Assembly: GCF_014838825.1 (NCBI RefSeq)
Contig: NZ_JACYMO010000001.1
Location: 580,566-644,565, forward strand
Reading direction: 5' to 3'
Source: Erwinia persicina
Lineage (GTDB): Bacteria; Pseudomonadota; Gammaproteobacteria; Enterobacterales; Enterobacteriaceae
Length of the DNA stretch: 64,000 bases
Shown here: one piece after another, positions 9,676 to 17,336 of the stretch
How positions within the stretch are numbered: position 1 is the stretch's first letter
Layout of the letters: the number at the start of each line of letters is the position of its first letter
Made by a program: the position numbers and the translations under genes
The notes under the pieces: generated by a model
The model's input: only the letters and a program-made list of their open reading frames with translations
The model's database searches: none
Told to the model about the DNA's origin: nothing

Positions 9676-9702
9676 GGGGCCAGCACAGTCTGGCCCCTTT
9701 TT
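9676..9702 (+). terminator. Rho-independent terminator of manXYZ
   Basis: 8-bp perfect stem GGGGCCAG/CTGGCCCC with a 6-nt loop and five T. The T-run ends immediately before the first possible ATG (9703) of the following gene. Confidence 0.92.
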
Positions 9703-9714
9703 ATGGGCTCTGTT

Positions 9715-10173
9715 ATGTTTTTGACTGATTATTTTATCGTGCTGTTTATTGCGTTAATTTTGCTTTATGCCATCTACGATGAGTGGATTATGGACCGCCT
9801 TCACGGCCCGACGCGGCTGAAAGTCCTGCTGCAGCGCCGTAATAAGATCGACAGCCTTATTTTTATTGGTTTGCTGGTTATCCTGATCTACAAGAACGTC
9901 AGCGACAGCGGCCCGCAGCTTACCACTCTGCTGCTGATGGCGCTGAGTGCGCTGGCGGTATGGCTATTCTGGATACGGGCACCCAAGCTGCTGCTCAAAC
10001 AGGCGGGGTTTTTCTACGCCAATGTATTTATACGCTGGGAACGCATCAGCGCCATCAACCTGTCGGAAGATGGCGTGCTGGTGATCGCGCTGGAAAACCG
10101 CCGGTTACTGATCCACGTTCGCCAGTTAGATGACCTGGAGAAGATCTACCAGGTTATGCTGGAAAGTCGTTAA
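9715..10173 (+). CDS. yobD: UPF0266 inner-membrane protein YobD
   Basis: A 152-residue membrane protein of the UPF0266 family, function unknown. Three hydrophobic helices (about 5-22, 45-63, 68-86) precede a basic cytoplasmic tail containing the conserved NLSEDGVLV and RLLI.VR..DDLEKIY segments that match E. coli YobD. ATG 9715 (MFLTDYF) aligns with the E. coli start; ATG 9703 would add four residues but abuts the manXYZ terminator. No good ribosome-binding site is visible for either. The 3' end overlaps rlmA convergently by 20 nt. Confidence 0.88.
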   Translation: MFLTDYFIVLFIALILLYAIYDEWIMDRLHGPTRLKVLLQRRNKIDSLIFIGLLVILIYKNVSDSGPQLTTLLLMALSALAVWLFWIRAPKLLLKQAGFFYANVFIRWERISAINLSEDGVLVIALENRRLLIHVRQLDDLEKIYQVMLESR

Positions 10174-11005
10174 CCACCGGGGTTTGCTGGCTGTCACGCT
10201 GCCACAGGCGCAGTGTGAAGTCGGTTTCACAGGCAAACTGCTCTGTGGTCGCGAGAATGCCCCAGACCTCCGGGCGGGCACGCCAGGCAAAAGGCGTCAT
10301 CTGCAGCAGAGCGCCGGACTCTTCGCTGTTCAACACCATGGGATAGTTGAGCTGCTGCTCTTCCACCAGCGTGAAGCCCGACATCGTTTCCGGCGTGGTG
10401 TCATGCAGCTGCACTTCCTGATAGATCAGCGCTTTGAACTGCATCAGGTGGCGTGGGCCAGGGGTCACGGTCAGGACGTAGCCTGCGGGTTTTACCACCC
10501 GGGCCAGTTCTTCGGCCTTGCAGGGGGCGTAGATACGCAGCACGGCGTCAAAGCGATCGTCACTGAAGGGCAGCCGATGGCTGGAGGCGACGCAAAACGC
10601 CACGTTGTGATAACGCTTTGCCCCGGCGCGTATGGCAATTTTAGCCACGTCCAGCCCCCAGACTTTCGCCTCACCCTTCGCCGCCAGACGGCTGGCAACG
10701 TGGTGGGTGTAGTACCCTTCCCCGCAGCCAATATCCAGCACGTTCAGAGGCCCCTCCGGTAGCACCCGCGCCAGCAGCTCACTAACCAGCTCCTGTAGCG
10801 GCTGGTAGTGACCGGCATCAAGGAAGTTACGCCGCGCCTGCATCATATCGGCACTGTCACCCGGCTGCTTTGAGCGCTTATGCTGTACCGGCAGCAGATT
10901 CACATAGCCCTCTCTGGCCTGATCGAACTGATGTTGGTTTTCGCAGCGCCAGGTGCGCTGGTTTAACAACAGCGGCTGCTGGCAGAGGGGACACTGGTAC
11001 GACAT
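10154..11005 (-). CDS. rlmA: 23S rRNA (guanine-N1-)-methyltransferase A
   Basis: RlmA (RrmA) methylates N1 of G745 in helix 35 of 23S rRNA using SAM. The 283-residue protein has an N-terminal zinc finger (CPLC near residue 5, then RCENQHQF) and a Rossmann methyltransferase domain with [13 protein letters not shown] (motif I) and [22 protein letters not shown] 11005 is preferred to the longer frame because MSYQCPLC matches family starts and GGAG lies 8 nt upstream. The C-terminus is a little longer than in E. coli (269). It converges on yobD with a 20-nt overlap. Confidence 0.94.
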   Translation of the reverse strand: MSYQCPLCQQPLLLNQRTWRCENQHQFDQAREGYVNLLPVQHKRSKQPGDSADMMQARRNFLDAGHYQPLQELVSELLARVLPEGPLNVLDIGCGEGYYTHHVASRLAAKGEAKVWGLDVAKIAIRAGAKRYHNVAFCVASSHRLPFSDDRFDAVLRIYAPCKAEELARVVKPAGYVLTVTPGPRHLMQFKALIYQEVQLHDTTPETMSGFTLVEEQQLNYPMVLNSEESGALLQMTPFAWRARPEVWGILATTEQFACETDFTLRLWQRDSQQTPVVNDFPA

Positions 11006-11090
11006 AAGAAACACTCCATAATTCACATGACGCGGCAGTGTACTGTAAACACCAGCTAAAATCCCGTAGTCACGCCGCTTTGCCGACACA

Positions 11091-11122
11091 AAAAAGCCCC
11101 GTCATTGCTGACGAGGCTTTAG
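11091..11122 (-). terminator. Terminator of cspC
   Basis: Read on the minus strand: AAAGCC(T)CGTCA stem with one mismatch, loop GCAA, returning into GGGGCTTTTTT. It follows the cspC stop by about 58 nt. Confidence 0.8.
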
Positions 11123-11180
11123 GATTCAGATTTCAGCCTGGATTACGCACAGGGCGTTATTGACAGGCTCAGATCGAAAA

Positions 11181-11390
11181 TTAGATAGCGGTGACGTTCA
11201 CAGCAGCAGGGCCTTTCTGGCCGTCCTGAATTTCGAACTCAACGTTCTGGCCTTCAGCCAGAGTTTTGAAGCCATTACCCTGGATTGCAGAGAAATGTAC
11301 GAATACATCTTTGCTGCCGTCTGCTGGGGTGATGAAGCCAAAACCTTTAGACTCGTTGAACCACTTAACCTGACCTTTAATCTTTGCCAT
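11181..11390 (-). CDS. cspC: Cold-shock-family RNA chaperone CspC
   Basis: A 69-residue single cold-shock domain that binds single-stranded RNA/DNA. In E. coli CspC is constitutive, acts as an antiterminator and stabilises rpoS and stress mRNAs. RNP1 (KGFGFI) and RNP2 (VFVHF) are intact, and the sequence appears identical to E. coli CspC as I recall it; it has GQVKWF and NGFKTL with the CspC-type QGNG rather than CspE. AAGGA stands 8-9 nt before ATG 11390. The short yobF lies just upstream, as in the E. coli yobF-cspC transcript. Confidence 0.97.
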
Positions 11391-11471
11391 TTTGCAAATT
11401 CCTTAGAGTGTTTATTCGCCCGTGGGCTTTACGTACAGAAAAACCAGAGACATTACTGCATGAGGCACTAA

Positions 11472-11546
11472 TTAAGGCTCGGCAAGGAAGCGGTATTCAA
11501 CGTCAACGTCTTTACTCAGAACTTCTTTACTCAAGATGCCATACAT
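11472..11546 (-). pseudogene. yobF: yobF, shortened to 24 codons by an apparent one-base deletion
   Basis: An ATG at 11546 opens a 24-codon frame [20 protein letters not shown] + LAEP ending in TAA at 11472. This closely matches the first half of E. coli YobF (a 47-residue stress-induced small protein encoded upstream of cspC). In E. coli the sequence continues YIGASCSNVS; here the +1 frame after the stop reads ISASCSNVSGFS. A single missing base in the CCTTA-ATTAG stretch (about 11470-11476) therefore explains the early stop. Either the gene is truncated or a short YobF is the native form in this lineage. The shift is seen in the sequence; the homology is recalled. Confidence 0.72.
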
Positions 11547-12065
11547 AAACAGAACTGTACCTCGTTTTACCCGAATGTTTTATCACATATCCGTTAATTA
11601 ATGGCAAGTCATTTTTAAACAGGGATAGAGATGTCGCACACATTTAAAACGATAGCGGGCACAGATTGCACATTAATGCCTGATGTTTCACCAGCTGGCA
11701 CGGTTTGCCGTGCCATCGCCTTTTCATTACGCCTTCCATCTTAAACTGCAGCAGACTAGAAGTCTGTTTCGCGACGGGATAAAGAAAATATTTAGCGTTG
11801 TTATTATTGCATAAATATGGCAAAGCTTTTTCAATACGGCCGCGCTCAACGCCACTTTATCTGTACAATGCGTTAAGGTTTTGTATAGGAACCGGCCATT
11901 AGCGCCATTTTTTAATTGCGTTGCACCAAAAGAAGGAAAGAGCCCGATCCCCTGCCCCATTTAAATGCATTGATCTGCATACGGGTATTATCAATATTAT
12001 GTGCAATCTGTTTGATTAATTAGATGCCATTCTCTCTATCAGGATGACGATATAACAACATATCG
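11547..12065. other. About 520-nt gene-free stretch between yobF and the MBL hydrolase
   Basis: AT-rich non-coding region expected to hold the yobF-cspC promoter and leader. Apart from a short hairpin TGGCACGG..CCGTGCCA (about 11696-11715) and an AT-rich hairpin CGATAT-AACAAC-ATATCG (12048-12065), nothing distinct was recognised. A 77-codon frame on the minus strand (11727-11960) has no homology that I recognise and is probably chance. Confidence 0.5.
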
Positions 12066-12077
12066 TTAGGATTAATC

Positions 12078-13076
12078 CTAATTTATATTATCCAGCCACA
12101 TTTCAGCGCCGATCTTCCATGCGCTAAAGCGACTGTCGTCCAGGCCCGCCGCCTGCATCGCCGCCCGCAGCTCACGCGGCGGCTCATCCAGCGCTTCGTC
12201 AGCCAGTTCGAACACGCCCCAGTGGATGGGAATAGTATACGGTTGCCCGATAGCCCGATGCAGAGACACGGCCTGATCCGGGTCCATATGTTGACCGGCC
12301 ATGAACCATTTTGGTGCATAGGCCCCTACCGGTAAGGCGGCAAGATTGAATGGCCCTAAACGGCGGGGGATCTCGAGCAGATTTTCTGAATATCCGCTGT
12401 CACCGCTAAACCAGAAATTCAGACCCGCATGCTGAATAACCCAACCGCACCACAGGGAACGGTTACGGTCCCACAGGGTACGCATACTCCAGTGACGGGC
12501 GGGCACGGCATGTACCGTCAGCCCGGCCACCTGCGTCTGTTGCCACCAGTCCAGTGGCACCACCTGACGGGCACCCAGCCGCTGAAACCAGACCTGCAGC
12601 CCGAGCGGCACCACAAAAGTGACCTGCGGGAAACGACGCAGGATTTTCTTTATTGTCGTGCGGTCAAGGTGATCATAGTGGTTATGTGAAATCAGCACCA
12701 CGTCCAGGGTGGGCAGGTCGTCCACGGCGAGCGCTGGCGGGGTTTTACGCGCAGGCCCGATGAAACTCAGCGGCGATGCTCTGCTGGAAAGTACCGGGTC
12801 GATCAGCGTATAGCGCCCTGCGGTGCGCAACAGCAGGCAGGCGTGACCGAGCCACCAGACGGCGTCGGCTTCCCCGCTCAGGCTGGCAGGCTGCCACCAC
12901 TGGTGGATAAACTGCTTATACCCCCCGGCCGGTGGCAGCGGCAGCCCCTGCTGTTTACGTTCCCGCCGCCAGCGCTTCAGGTCGCCGTCCTGACGCATAT
13001 CCGCTTCGGCGTTGCGGAATCCCTCACGCGTGTGGTGCGCAAGGGACGGATTATACCAGGGGTTCTGCCAGGCCAT
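12078..13076 (-). CDS. Metallo-beta-lactamase-fold hydrolase, NAPE-PLD/UlaG-like
   Basis: A 332-residue MBL-fold enzyme of the group that includes NAPE-hydrolysing phospholipase D and UlaG-like lactonases. The metal site is intact: HNHYDHLD (H131, H133, D135, H136), then ARHWS, FSGDSGY and PIHWGVF supplying the later His/Asp ligands. The arginine-rich N-terminus and W-rich context (WWLGHACLLLRTAG) are typical of the NAPE-PLD-like branch, whose bacterial substrates are mostly unknown. GGAG lies 6 nt before ATG 13076, and the gene follows yebO by only 18 nt, so the two are probably cotranscribed. It is not present at this site in E. coli. No signal peptide, so cytoplasmic. Confidence 0.85.
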   Translation of the reverse strand: MAWQNPWYNPSLAHHTREGFRNAEADMRQDGDLKRWRRERKQQGLPLPPAGGYKQFIHQWWQPASLSGEADAVWWLGHACLLLRTAGRYTLIDPVLSSRASPLSFIGPARKTPPALAVDDLPTLDVVLISHNHYDHLDRTTIKKILRRFPQVTFVVPLGLQVWFQRLGARQVVPLDWWQQTQVAGLTVHAVPARHWSMRTLWDRNRSLWCGWVIQHAGLNFWFSGDSGYSENLLEIPRRLGPFNLAALPVGAYAPKWFMAGQHMDPDQAVSLHRAIGQPYTIPIHWGVFELADEALDEPPRELRAAMQAAGLDDSRFSAWKIGAEMWLDNIN

Positions 13077-13094
13077 GACGGCTCCTTTATTGAC

Positions 13095-13370
13095 TCAGCG
13101 CTCGGGGATCAGGCGGGTAAAGTCCTTGTTATCACCTGCATCGCTGGCTTTTTCAGCCTGCTCTTTTCCGGCCACCGCATTGGTCAGCCGCAGCAGCATC
13201 ACATTCTGGCGTTTCTGCTCCTCCAGCAACGACTCCAGCAGCTGTATCTGCTGATTCGCTCTCACGCTGGCGCGATTGACGAAAAACCAGACCAGCAGAC
13301 CGGCCAGCACCAGTACCGCGCCCATCCCCATCGATACGACATCCATCGCACCCGTTGTCATTTCGTTCAT
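13095..13370 (-). CDS. yebO: YebO-family small membrane protein
   Basis: A 91-residue protein with one TM helix (about 13-31, GMGAVLVLAGLLVWFFVNRAS) followed by a coiled-coil-like cytoplasmic region (QIQLLESLLEEQKRQN), matching E. coli YebO; function unknown. ATG 13370 (MNEMTTG) aligns with the E. coli start and has GAGG upstream, so the longer frame to 13463 was rejected. In E. coli, mgrB lies next to yebO; no mgrB can be seen in 13371-13593. Confidence 0.85.
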   Translation of the reverse strand: MNEMTTGAMDVVSMGMGAVLVLAGLLVWFFVNRASVRANQQIQLLESLLEEQKRQNVMLLRLTNAVAGKEQAEKASDAGDNKDFTRLIPER

Positions 13371-13593
13371 ACCTGCCTCAAAACTAAAAAATGGGCGACC
13401 GGAAAACGGCCGCGCCGCAGGCATGATTTTACCTGCCCGAAGGATAATTGATAGCGGGATCACACAAATCTTCTTGCGCGGGCAGGACGCGGATTCAGCA
13501 TCCTCTTATCGATTTTAACGACAGTGCGCATCATGCTGTTATGATGAGCGCGGGCGGTGAGGACACCGGCCGAAAAATAATAAGGGGATACAC

Positions 13594-13830
13594 ATGAAGT
13601 TCTTGCTACGCATCGTTGCCCTGCTGGCCATCATCTGGCTGGCCATGCTGTTAACAGGCTATGGCGTCCTGACGGGCAGCACTAAAAATGTTGCGGGAAT
13701 GGGTCTGCAGTGCCAGTACCTGACGGCTCGCGGGATGGTTATTGCGCAGTATCTGCATACCGACAGCGGGATTGTCGGCGTGACCGACTGCCCACTGCTG
13801 AGAAAAAGCACGGAAGTCGTCGATAACTAA
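13594..13830 (+). CDS. yobH: YobH family small exported/membrane protein
   Basis: A 78-residue protein with an N-terminal hydrophobic helix (about 3-24) and a conserved C-terminal part holding two cysteines (LQCQYLTARG and TDCPLLRKS) that match E. coli YobH. Function unknown; the paired cysteines suggest a periplasmic domain with a disulfide. AAGGGG precedes ATG 13594. It converges on kdgR across a hairpin terminator. Confidence 0.86.
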   Translation: MKFLLRIVALLAIIWLAMLLTGYGVLTGSTKNVAGMGLQCQYLTARGMVIAQYLHTDSGIVGVTDCPLLRKSTEVVDN

Positions 13831-13838
13831 GGGATTGT

Positions 13839-13863
13839 ACGGGCCGGCACGCTGCCGGCCCGT
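13839..13863. terminator. Hairpin terminator between yobH and kdgR
   Basis: 11-bp perfect stem ACGGGCCGGCA/TGCCGGCCCGT with loop CGC. The T-tract is short (TTT), so termination strength is uncertain, but the position between convergent genes fits. Confidence 0.65.
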
Positions 13864-13868
13864 TTCAC

Positions 13869-14660
13869 TCAGAAGGGATAGTCGTGATAGCCCATCTGCT
13901 CAGAGATGTTTTTTGCGGCATGATGCAGCATCGCCACATAATCTTTTTTGTGATCTTCAGAGAAGCGAATGGTCGGGAAAGAGATACTCAGACCGGCAAT
14001 CACCACGCCAAAACGGTCAAACACCGGTACGGCAATACAGCGTAACCCCTCTTCCTGTTCTTCGTTATCTTCCCCGAACCCCTGCGCACGCACTCTGTCC
14101 AGTACCGGAAGTAACGCCGCGCTGCTGTCGAGCGTCTTCGACGTACTGCGGGTAAACTCCACGCCGCTCAGGATCGCCTCCACTTCTGCACGGTCACGCC
14201 ACGCCAGCAGCACTTTACCAATCGCCGTACTGTGCAGTGGGTTACGGCGGCCTATGCGCGAGTACATGCGCAGGTTATACAGCGAATCCACCTTGTGGAT
14301 ATAGACAATACTGTCTTCTTCCAGCGCCCCAAGATGGATTGTCTCTTTGGTCTGGCGGGAAATATCGCGCATCTGCACGTCAGCACTGCGGATCAGATCC
14401 ACATTCTCCAGCGCTTTCGCCCCCAGCTCAAACAGCTTGAGCGTCAGGGCATATTTCTCGGACTCTCCCTCCTGTGACACATAGCCAAGGCTTTTCATGG
14501 TTTGCAGAAAACGATAGACGGTGCTCTTCGACATCATCACCCTTTGCGACAGTTCGGTGATGCCGTTTTCACGCTCCTCACCCAGTGCCTGCAAAATGCC
14601 GAACACTTTCATTACCGAAGAAACGGAATCAGGCTGCTTATCAGTATCGGCACTGGTCAT
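13869..14660 (-). CDS. kdgR: IclR-family transcriptional repressor KdgR
   Basis: KdgR represses pectin/uronate catabolic genes and is released by 2-keto-3-deoxygluconate. The 263-residue protein has an N-terminal winged HTH (about 12-75; ITELSQRVMMSKSTVYRFLQ) and the IclR effector domain (about 90-255). This includes the conserved HSTAIGKVLLAW and FGEDNEEQEEGLRCIAVPV. The sequence is close to KdgR of E. coli and soft-rot bacteria, and the kdgR-yebQ arrangement is conserved. An inverted repeat 25-43 nt upstream of its start could be an autoregulatory operator. Confidence 0.95.
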   Translation of the reverse strand: MTSADTDKQPDSVSSVMKVFGILQALGEERENGITELSQRVMMSKSTVYRFLQTMKSLGYVSQEGESEKYALTLKLFELGAKALENVDLIRSADVQMRDISRQTKETIHLGALEEDSIVYIHKVDSLYNLRMYSRIGRRNPLHSTAIGKVLLAWRDRAEVEAILSGVEFTRSTSKTLDSSAALLPVLDRVRAQGFGEDNEEQEEGLRCIAVPVFDRFGVVIAGLSISFPTIRFSEDHKKDYVAMLHHAAKNISEQMGYHDYPF

Positions 14661-14684
14661 GTTTATCCTTTGTTGTTTTATAAA

Positions 14685-14703
14685 AAATGGAACGCCATTT
14701 CCA
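14685..14703. promoter_or_regulatory. Candidate KdgR/IclR-type operator in the kdgR-yebQ intergenic region
   Basis: Two overlapping inverted repeats: AAATGG-AACG-CCATTT (14685-14700) and TGGAA-N6-TTCCA (14688-14703). They resemble the GGAA..TTCC / AAA..TTT pattern of IclR-family sites. The position just upstream of kdgR suits autoregulation. Pattern match only. Confidence 0.4.
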
Positions 14704-14847
14704 GTATACGATTCAGGCCGCCCCGGTGCAATGCTGCCCGCACGCTGGCCGACACATCCACTGATGGTTTTCAGTCGTTTACAGACTGGATAATTTCGTA
14801 AAATCCATTAGCATGATGATATTCGCCCCCCTGATTATTTCACTACT

Positions 14848-16221
14848 ATGCCTGCAGATCCTTCGACCGACGGTTTACCCTTGCCCCAGCGCTACGGTGC
14901 CATTATGGCGATTGCGCTGGGTATTACGGTCGCCGTGCTGGACGGTGCCATTGCCAATGTCGCGCTGCCTACTATCGCCCGTGAACTCAATGCCAGCCCG
15001 GCACAGTCGATCTGGATTGTGAATGCGTATCAGCTGGCGATCATTATGTCCCTGCTGTCGCTCTCCTTCCTCGGGGACATGATTGGCTATCGCCGTATCT
15101 ATCAGGCCGGACTGGTGCTGTTTACCTGTACGTCGTTATTCTGTGCCCTGTCAGACTCGCTGACGATGCTGACCGTGGCGCGGGTTTTGCAGGGTTTCGG
15201 CGGAGCGGCGCTGATGAGCGTGAACACCGCGCTGATACGCATCATCTACCCCCGGCATCATCTCGGTCGGGGCATGGGGATTAACTCGCTGATTGTGGCG
15301 GTCTCCAGCGCCGCCGGGCCCACGGTGGCCGCCGCCATTCTTTCCGTCGCCTCCTGGCAGTGGCTGTTCCTGATCAATATCCCGGTGGGCATTATGGCGC
15401 TGTTCCTGGCGTTGCGCTTCCTGCCCGATAACCCGCAAAAGGCCCGGGAACAGCGTTTTGATGTCACCAGCGGGGTGATGAACGCGCTAACCTTCGGCCT
15501 GCTGATTTCACTCCTGAGTGGCTTTGCTCAGGGCGTCAGCGGCACGCTGCTACTGGTACAACTGCTGCTGCTGCCGATCGTCGGCACGCTGTTTATCCGC
15601 CGCCAGCTGCGAATGAGCATCCCGCTTCTGCCGGTCGACCTGTTTCGCATCCCGGTGTTTGCACTCTCTATCGGCACCTCAATCTGCTCTTTCTGCGCGC
15701 AGATGCTGGCGATGGTGTCACTCCCCTTCTTTCTGCAGGGCACACTGGGACGCAGCGAAGTCGCCACCGGCCTGCTGCTGACACCCTGGCCACTGGCAAC
15801 GATGGTGATGGCCCCCCTTGCCGGCCGGCTGATTGAGCGTTACCACGCGGGACTGCTGGGTGCTGTCGGGCTGGCACTGTTCGCCAGCGGGCTGTTTGCC
15901 CTGGCGATGCTCCCTGCCACCCCCACCGACGCCGATATTATCTGGCGCATGGTGCTGTGTGGTGCCGGGTTCGGGCTGTTTCAGTCACCCAATAATCACA
16001 CCATTATTTCGTCCGCGCCACGCCACCGCAGCGGCGGGGCCAGCGGCATGCTGGGCACCGCGCGTCTGTTCGGCCAGTCCAGCGGCGCTGCACTGGTGGC
16101 GCTGATGTTTAATCTGTTTTCCACGCAGGGTACCCCTCTCTCGCTGCTGCTGGCGGGCAGCTTTGCCAGCGTAGCCGCCGTGGTCAGCGCCCTGAGAATG
16201 ACCCAGCCGCGAAACGGCTGA
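14848..16221 (+). CDS. yebQ: MFS drug:H+ antiporter, DHA2 family (YebQ)
   Basis: A 457-residue, 14-helix major facilitator of the DHA2 family, predicted to export drugs or other compounds by proton antiport. Motifs visible: motif D1-like LDGAIANVALPTIA in TM1, the GDMIGYRRIY loop motif A, RVLQGFGGAAL motif B and the motif C region NSLIVAVSSAAGPT in TM5. Length and sequence match E. coli YebQ, and linkage to kdgR is conserved; the substrate is unknown. The start MPADPSTDGLPLPQRYG aligns with the family, though no clear Shine-Dalgarno is present. Confidence 0.92.
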   Translation: MPADPSTDGLPLPQRYGAIMAIALGITVAVLDGAIANVALPTIARELNASPAQSIWIVNAYQLAIIMSLLSLSFLGDMIGYRRIYQAGLVLFTCTSLFCALSDSLTMLTVARVLQGFGGAALMSVNTALIRIIYPRHHLGRGMGINSLIVAVSSAAGPTVAAAILSVASWQWLFLINIPVGIMALFLALRFLPDNPQKAREQRFDVTSGVMNALTFGLLISLLSGFAQGVSGTLLLVQLLLLPIVGTLFIRRQLRMSIPLLPVDLFRIPVFALSIGTSICSFCAQMLAMVSLPFFLQGTLGRSEVATGLLLTPWPLATMVMAPLAGRLIERYHAGLLGAVGLALFASGLFALAMLPATPTDADIIWRMVLCGAGFGLFQSPNNHTIISSAPRHRSGGASGMLGTARLFGQSSGAALVALMFNLFSTQGTPLSLLLAGSFASVAAVVSALRMTQPRNG

Positions 16222-16224
16222 CAT

Positions 16225-16252
16225 AAAAAAACCCGCCAGCGGCGGGTTTTTA
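16225..16252. terminator. Bidirectional terminator between yebQ and htpX
   Basis: Stem AACCCGCC/GGCGGGTT with loop AGC, A6 before and T5 after. Confidence 0.9.
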
Positions 16253-16269
16253 ACACATCAGGGATTGGC

Positions 16270-17151
16270 CTATTTCAGGTACTCACCGCTGCGCAGCGCT
16301 TCAATACGTTTGTCCAGCGGCGGATGCGACATAAACAGCTCGCTCATCGACTTGGACTTGCCGTTGATGCAGAAGGCCATCATGCTGCTGGCTTCCTGCG
16401 GCTCGTAGCTGGTTTTCAGACGCTGCAGTGCGGCAATCATCTTTTCACGGCCGGCCAGGCGTGCAGCACCCGCATCCGCATGGAACTCACGGTGACGCGA
16501 GAACCACATGGTGATGATGCTGGCAACGATACCAAAGACCAGCTCCAGCACCATGGACACCGCAAAGTAGACCATCGGGTTGCCGTTGCTGCTCCCCTCT
16601 TCGTCCCGGTTTCCGGACATAAAGCCTGCGGCCAGCTGCGCCAGGATACGTGAGATAAAGATCACGAAGGTGTTCACGATCCCCTGAATCAGGGTCATGG
16701 TCACCATATCACCATTAGCAATGTGGCTGACTTCATGCGCCAGCACCGCTTCAGCCTCGTCACGGCTCATGTTCTGCAGCAGTCCGGTCGACACTGCCAC
16801 CAGCGAGGCATCACGGCGGGCACCAGTGGCAAACGCGTTGATATCAGGCGCATGATAGATTGCCACCTGCGGCATGGCGATACCCGCCTGCTGTGCCTGA
16901 CGGCCCACGGTTTCCATCAGCCAGCGCTCGGTTTCGTTGCGTGGCTGTTCAATCACTTCACCGCCAACGGAGCGTAACGCCATCCATTTCGACATCAGCA
17001 GTGAAACAAACGCACCGCCGAAGCCAAACAGACCCGCCATGATCATCAGGCCCATAACACTGCTTGACTGGATCCCTGTCAGGCTGAGGATCAGCCCGAA
17101 AACCACCATTACCCCAAGGTTGGTTAGCAGGAAAAGAGCAATACGCATCAT
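16270..17151 (-). CDS. htpX: Membrane zinc metalloprotease HtpX
   Basis: HtpX is an M48B inner-membrane protease that degrades misfolded membrane proteins alongside FtsH. The 293-residue protein has two N-terminal TM helices (about 4-25, 33-54). The zinc motif HEVSH is at 139-143, and the third ligand glutamate lies in [10 protein letters not shown] (about 222). Two further hydrophobic stretches lie at 155-177 and 193-215. Length equals E. coli HtpX. In E. coli it belongs to the Cpx envelope-stress regulon, and a CpxR-like repeat lies about 110 nt upstream here. Confidence 0.97.
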   Translation of the reverse strand: MMRIALFLLTNLGVMVVFGLILSLTGIQSSSVMGLMIMAGLFGFGGAFVSLLMSKWMALRSVGGEVIEQPRNETERWLMETVGRQAQQAGIAMPQVAIYHAPDINAFATGARRDASLVAVSTGLLQNMSRDEAEAVLAHEVSHIANGDMVTMTLIQGIVNTFVIFISRILAQLAAGFMSGNRDEEGSSNGNPMVYFAVSMVLELVFGIVASIITMWFSRHREFHADAGAARLAGREKMIAALQRLKTSYEPQEASSMMAFCINGKSKSMSELFMSHPPLDKRIEALRSGEYLK

Positions 17152-17258
17152 AAAATTTATTCTTCCTCAGTTATTCCGCTTTTCGCGTAACACCATCGTA
17201 AGGTCAATACGGCGCTTTTCAAGCACTCTTAATCTTTAAGTGTTTAAAAAGACATAAC

Positions 17259-17275
17259 TTTACACTTTGTCTTAC
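17259..17275 (-). promoter_or_regulatory. Possible CpxR box upstream of htpX
   Basis: Minus strand GTAAG-N7-GTAAA, about 108-124 nt before the htpX start. The CpxR consensus is GTAAA repeats spaced by about 5 nt, so one base and the spacing deviate. htpX is a known Cpx target in E. coli. Confidence 0.35.
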
Positions 17276-17300
17276 TTTTTTGCGCCGCGCAGAGGGTGAT

Positions 17301-17329
17301 AAAAAAAAGGCACAGCGATTGCTGTGCCT
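17301..17329 (-). terminator. Terminator of prc
   Basis: On the minus strand, stem AGGCACAGC/GCTGTGCCT with loop AATC, then T8. It overlaps only a few bases downstream of the prc stop. Confidence 0.93.
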
Positions 17330-17336
17330 GTGGCGA

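Noticed and set aside
11727-11960. 77-codon minus-strand frame between yobF and the MBL gene
   Set aside because: No recognised family, no clear ribosome-binding site, lies in AT-rich intergenic DNA.
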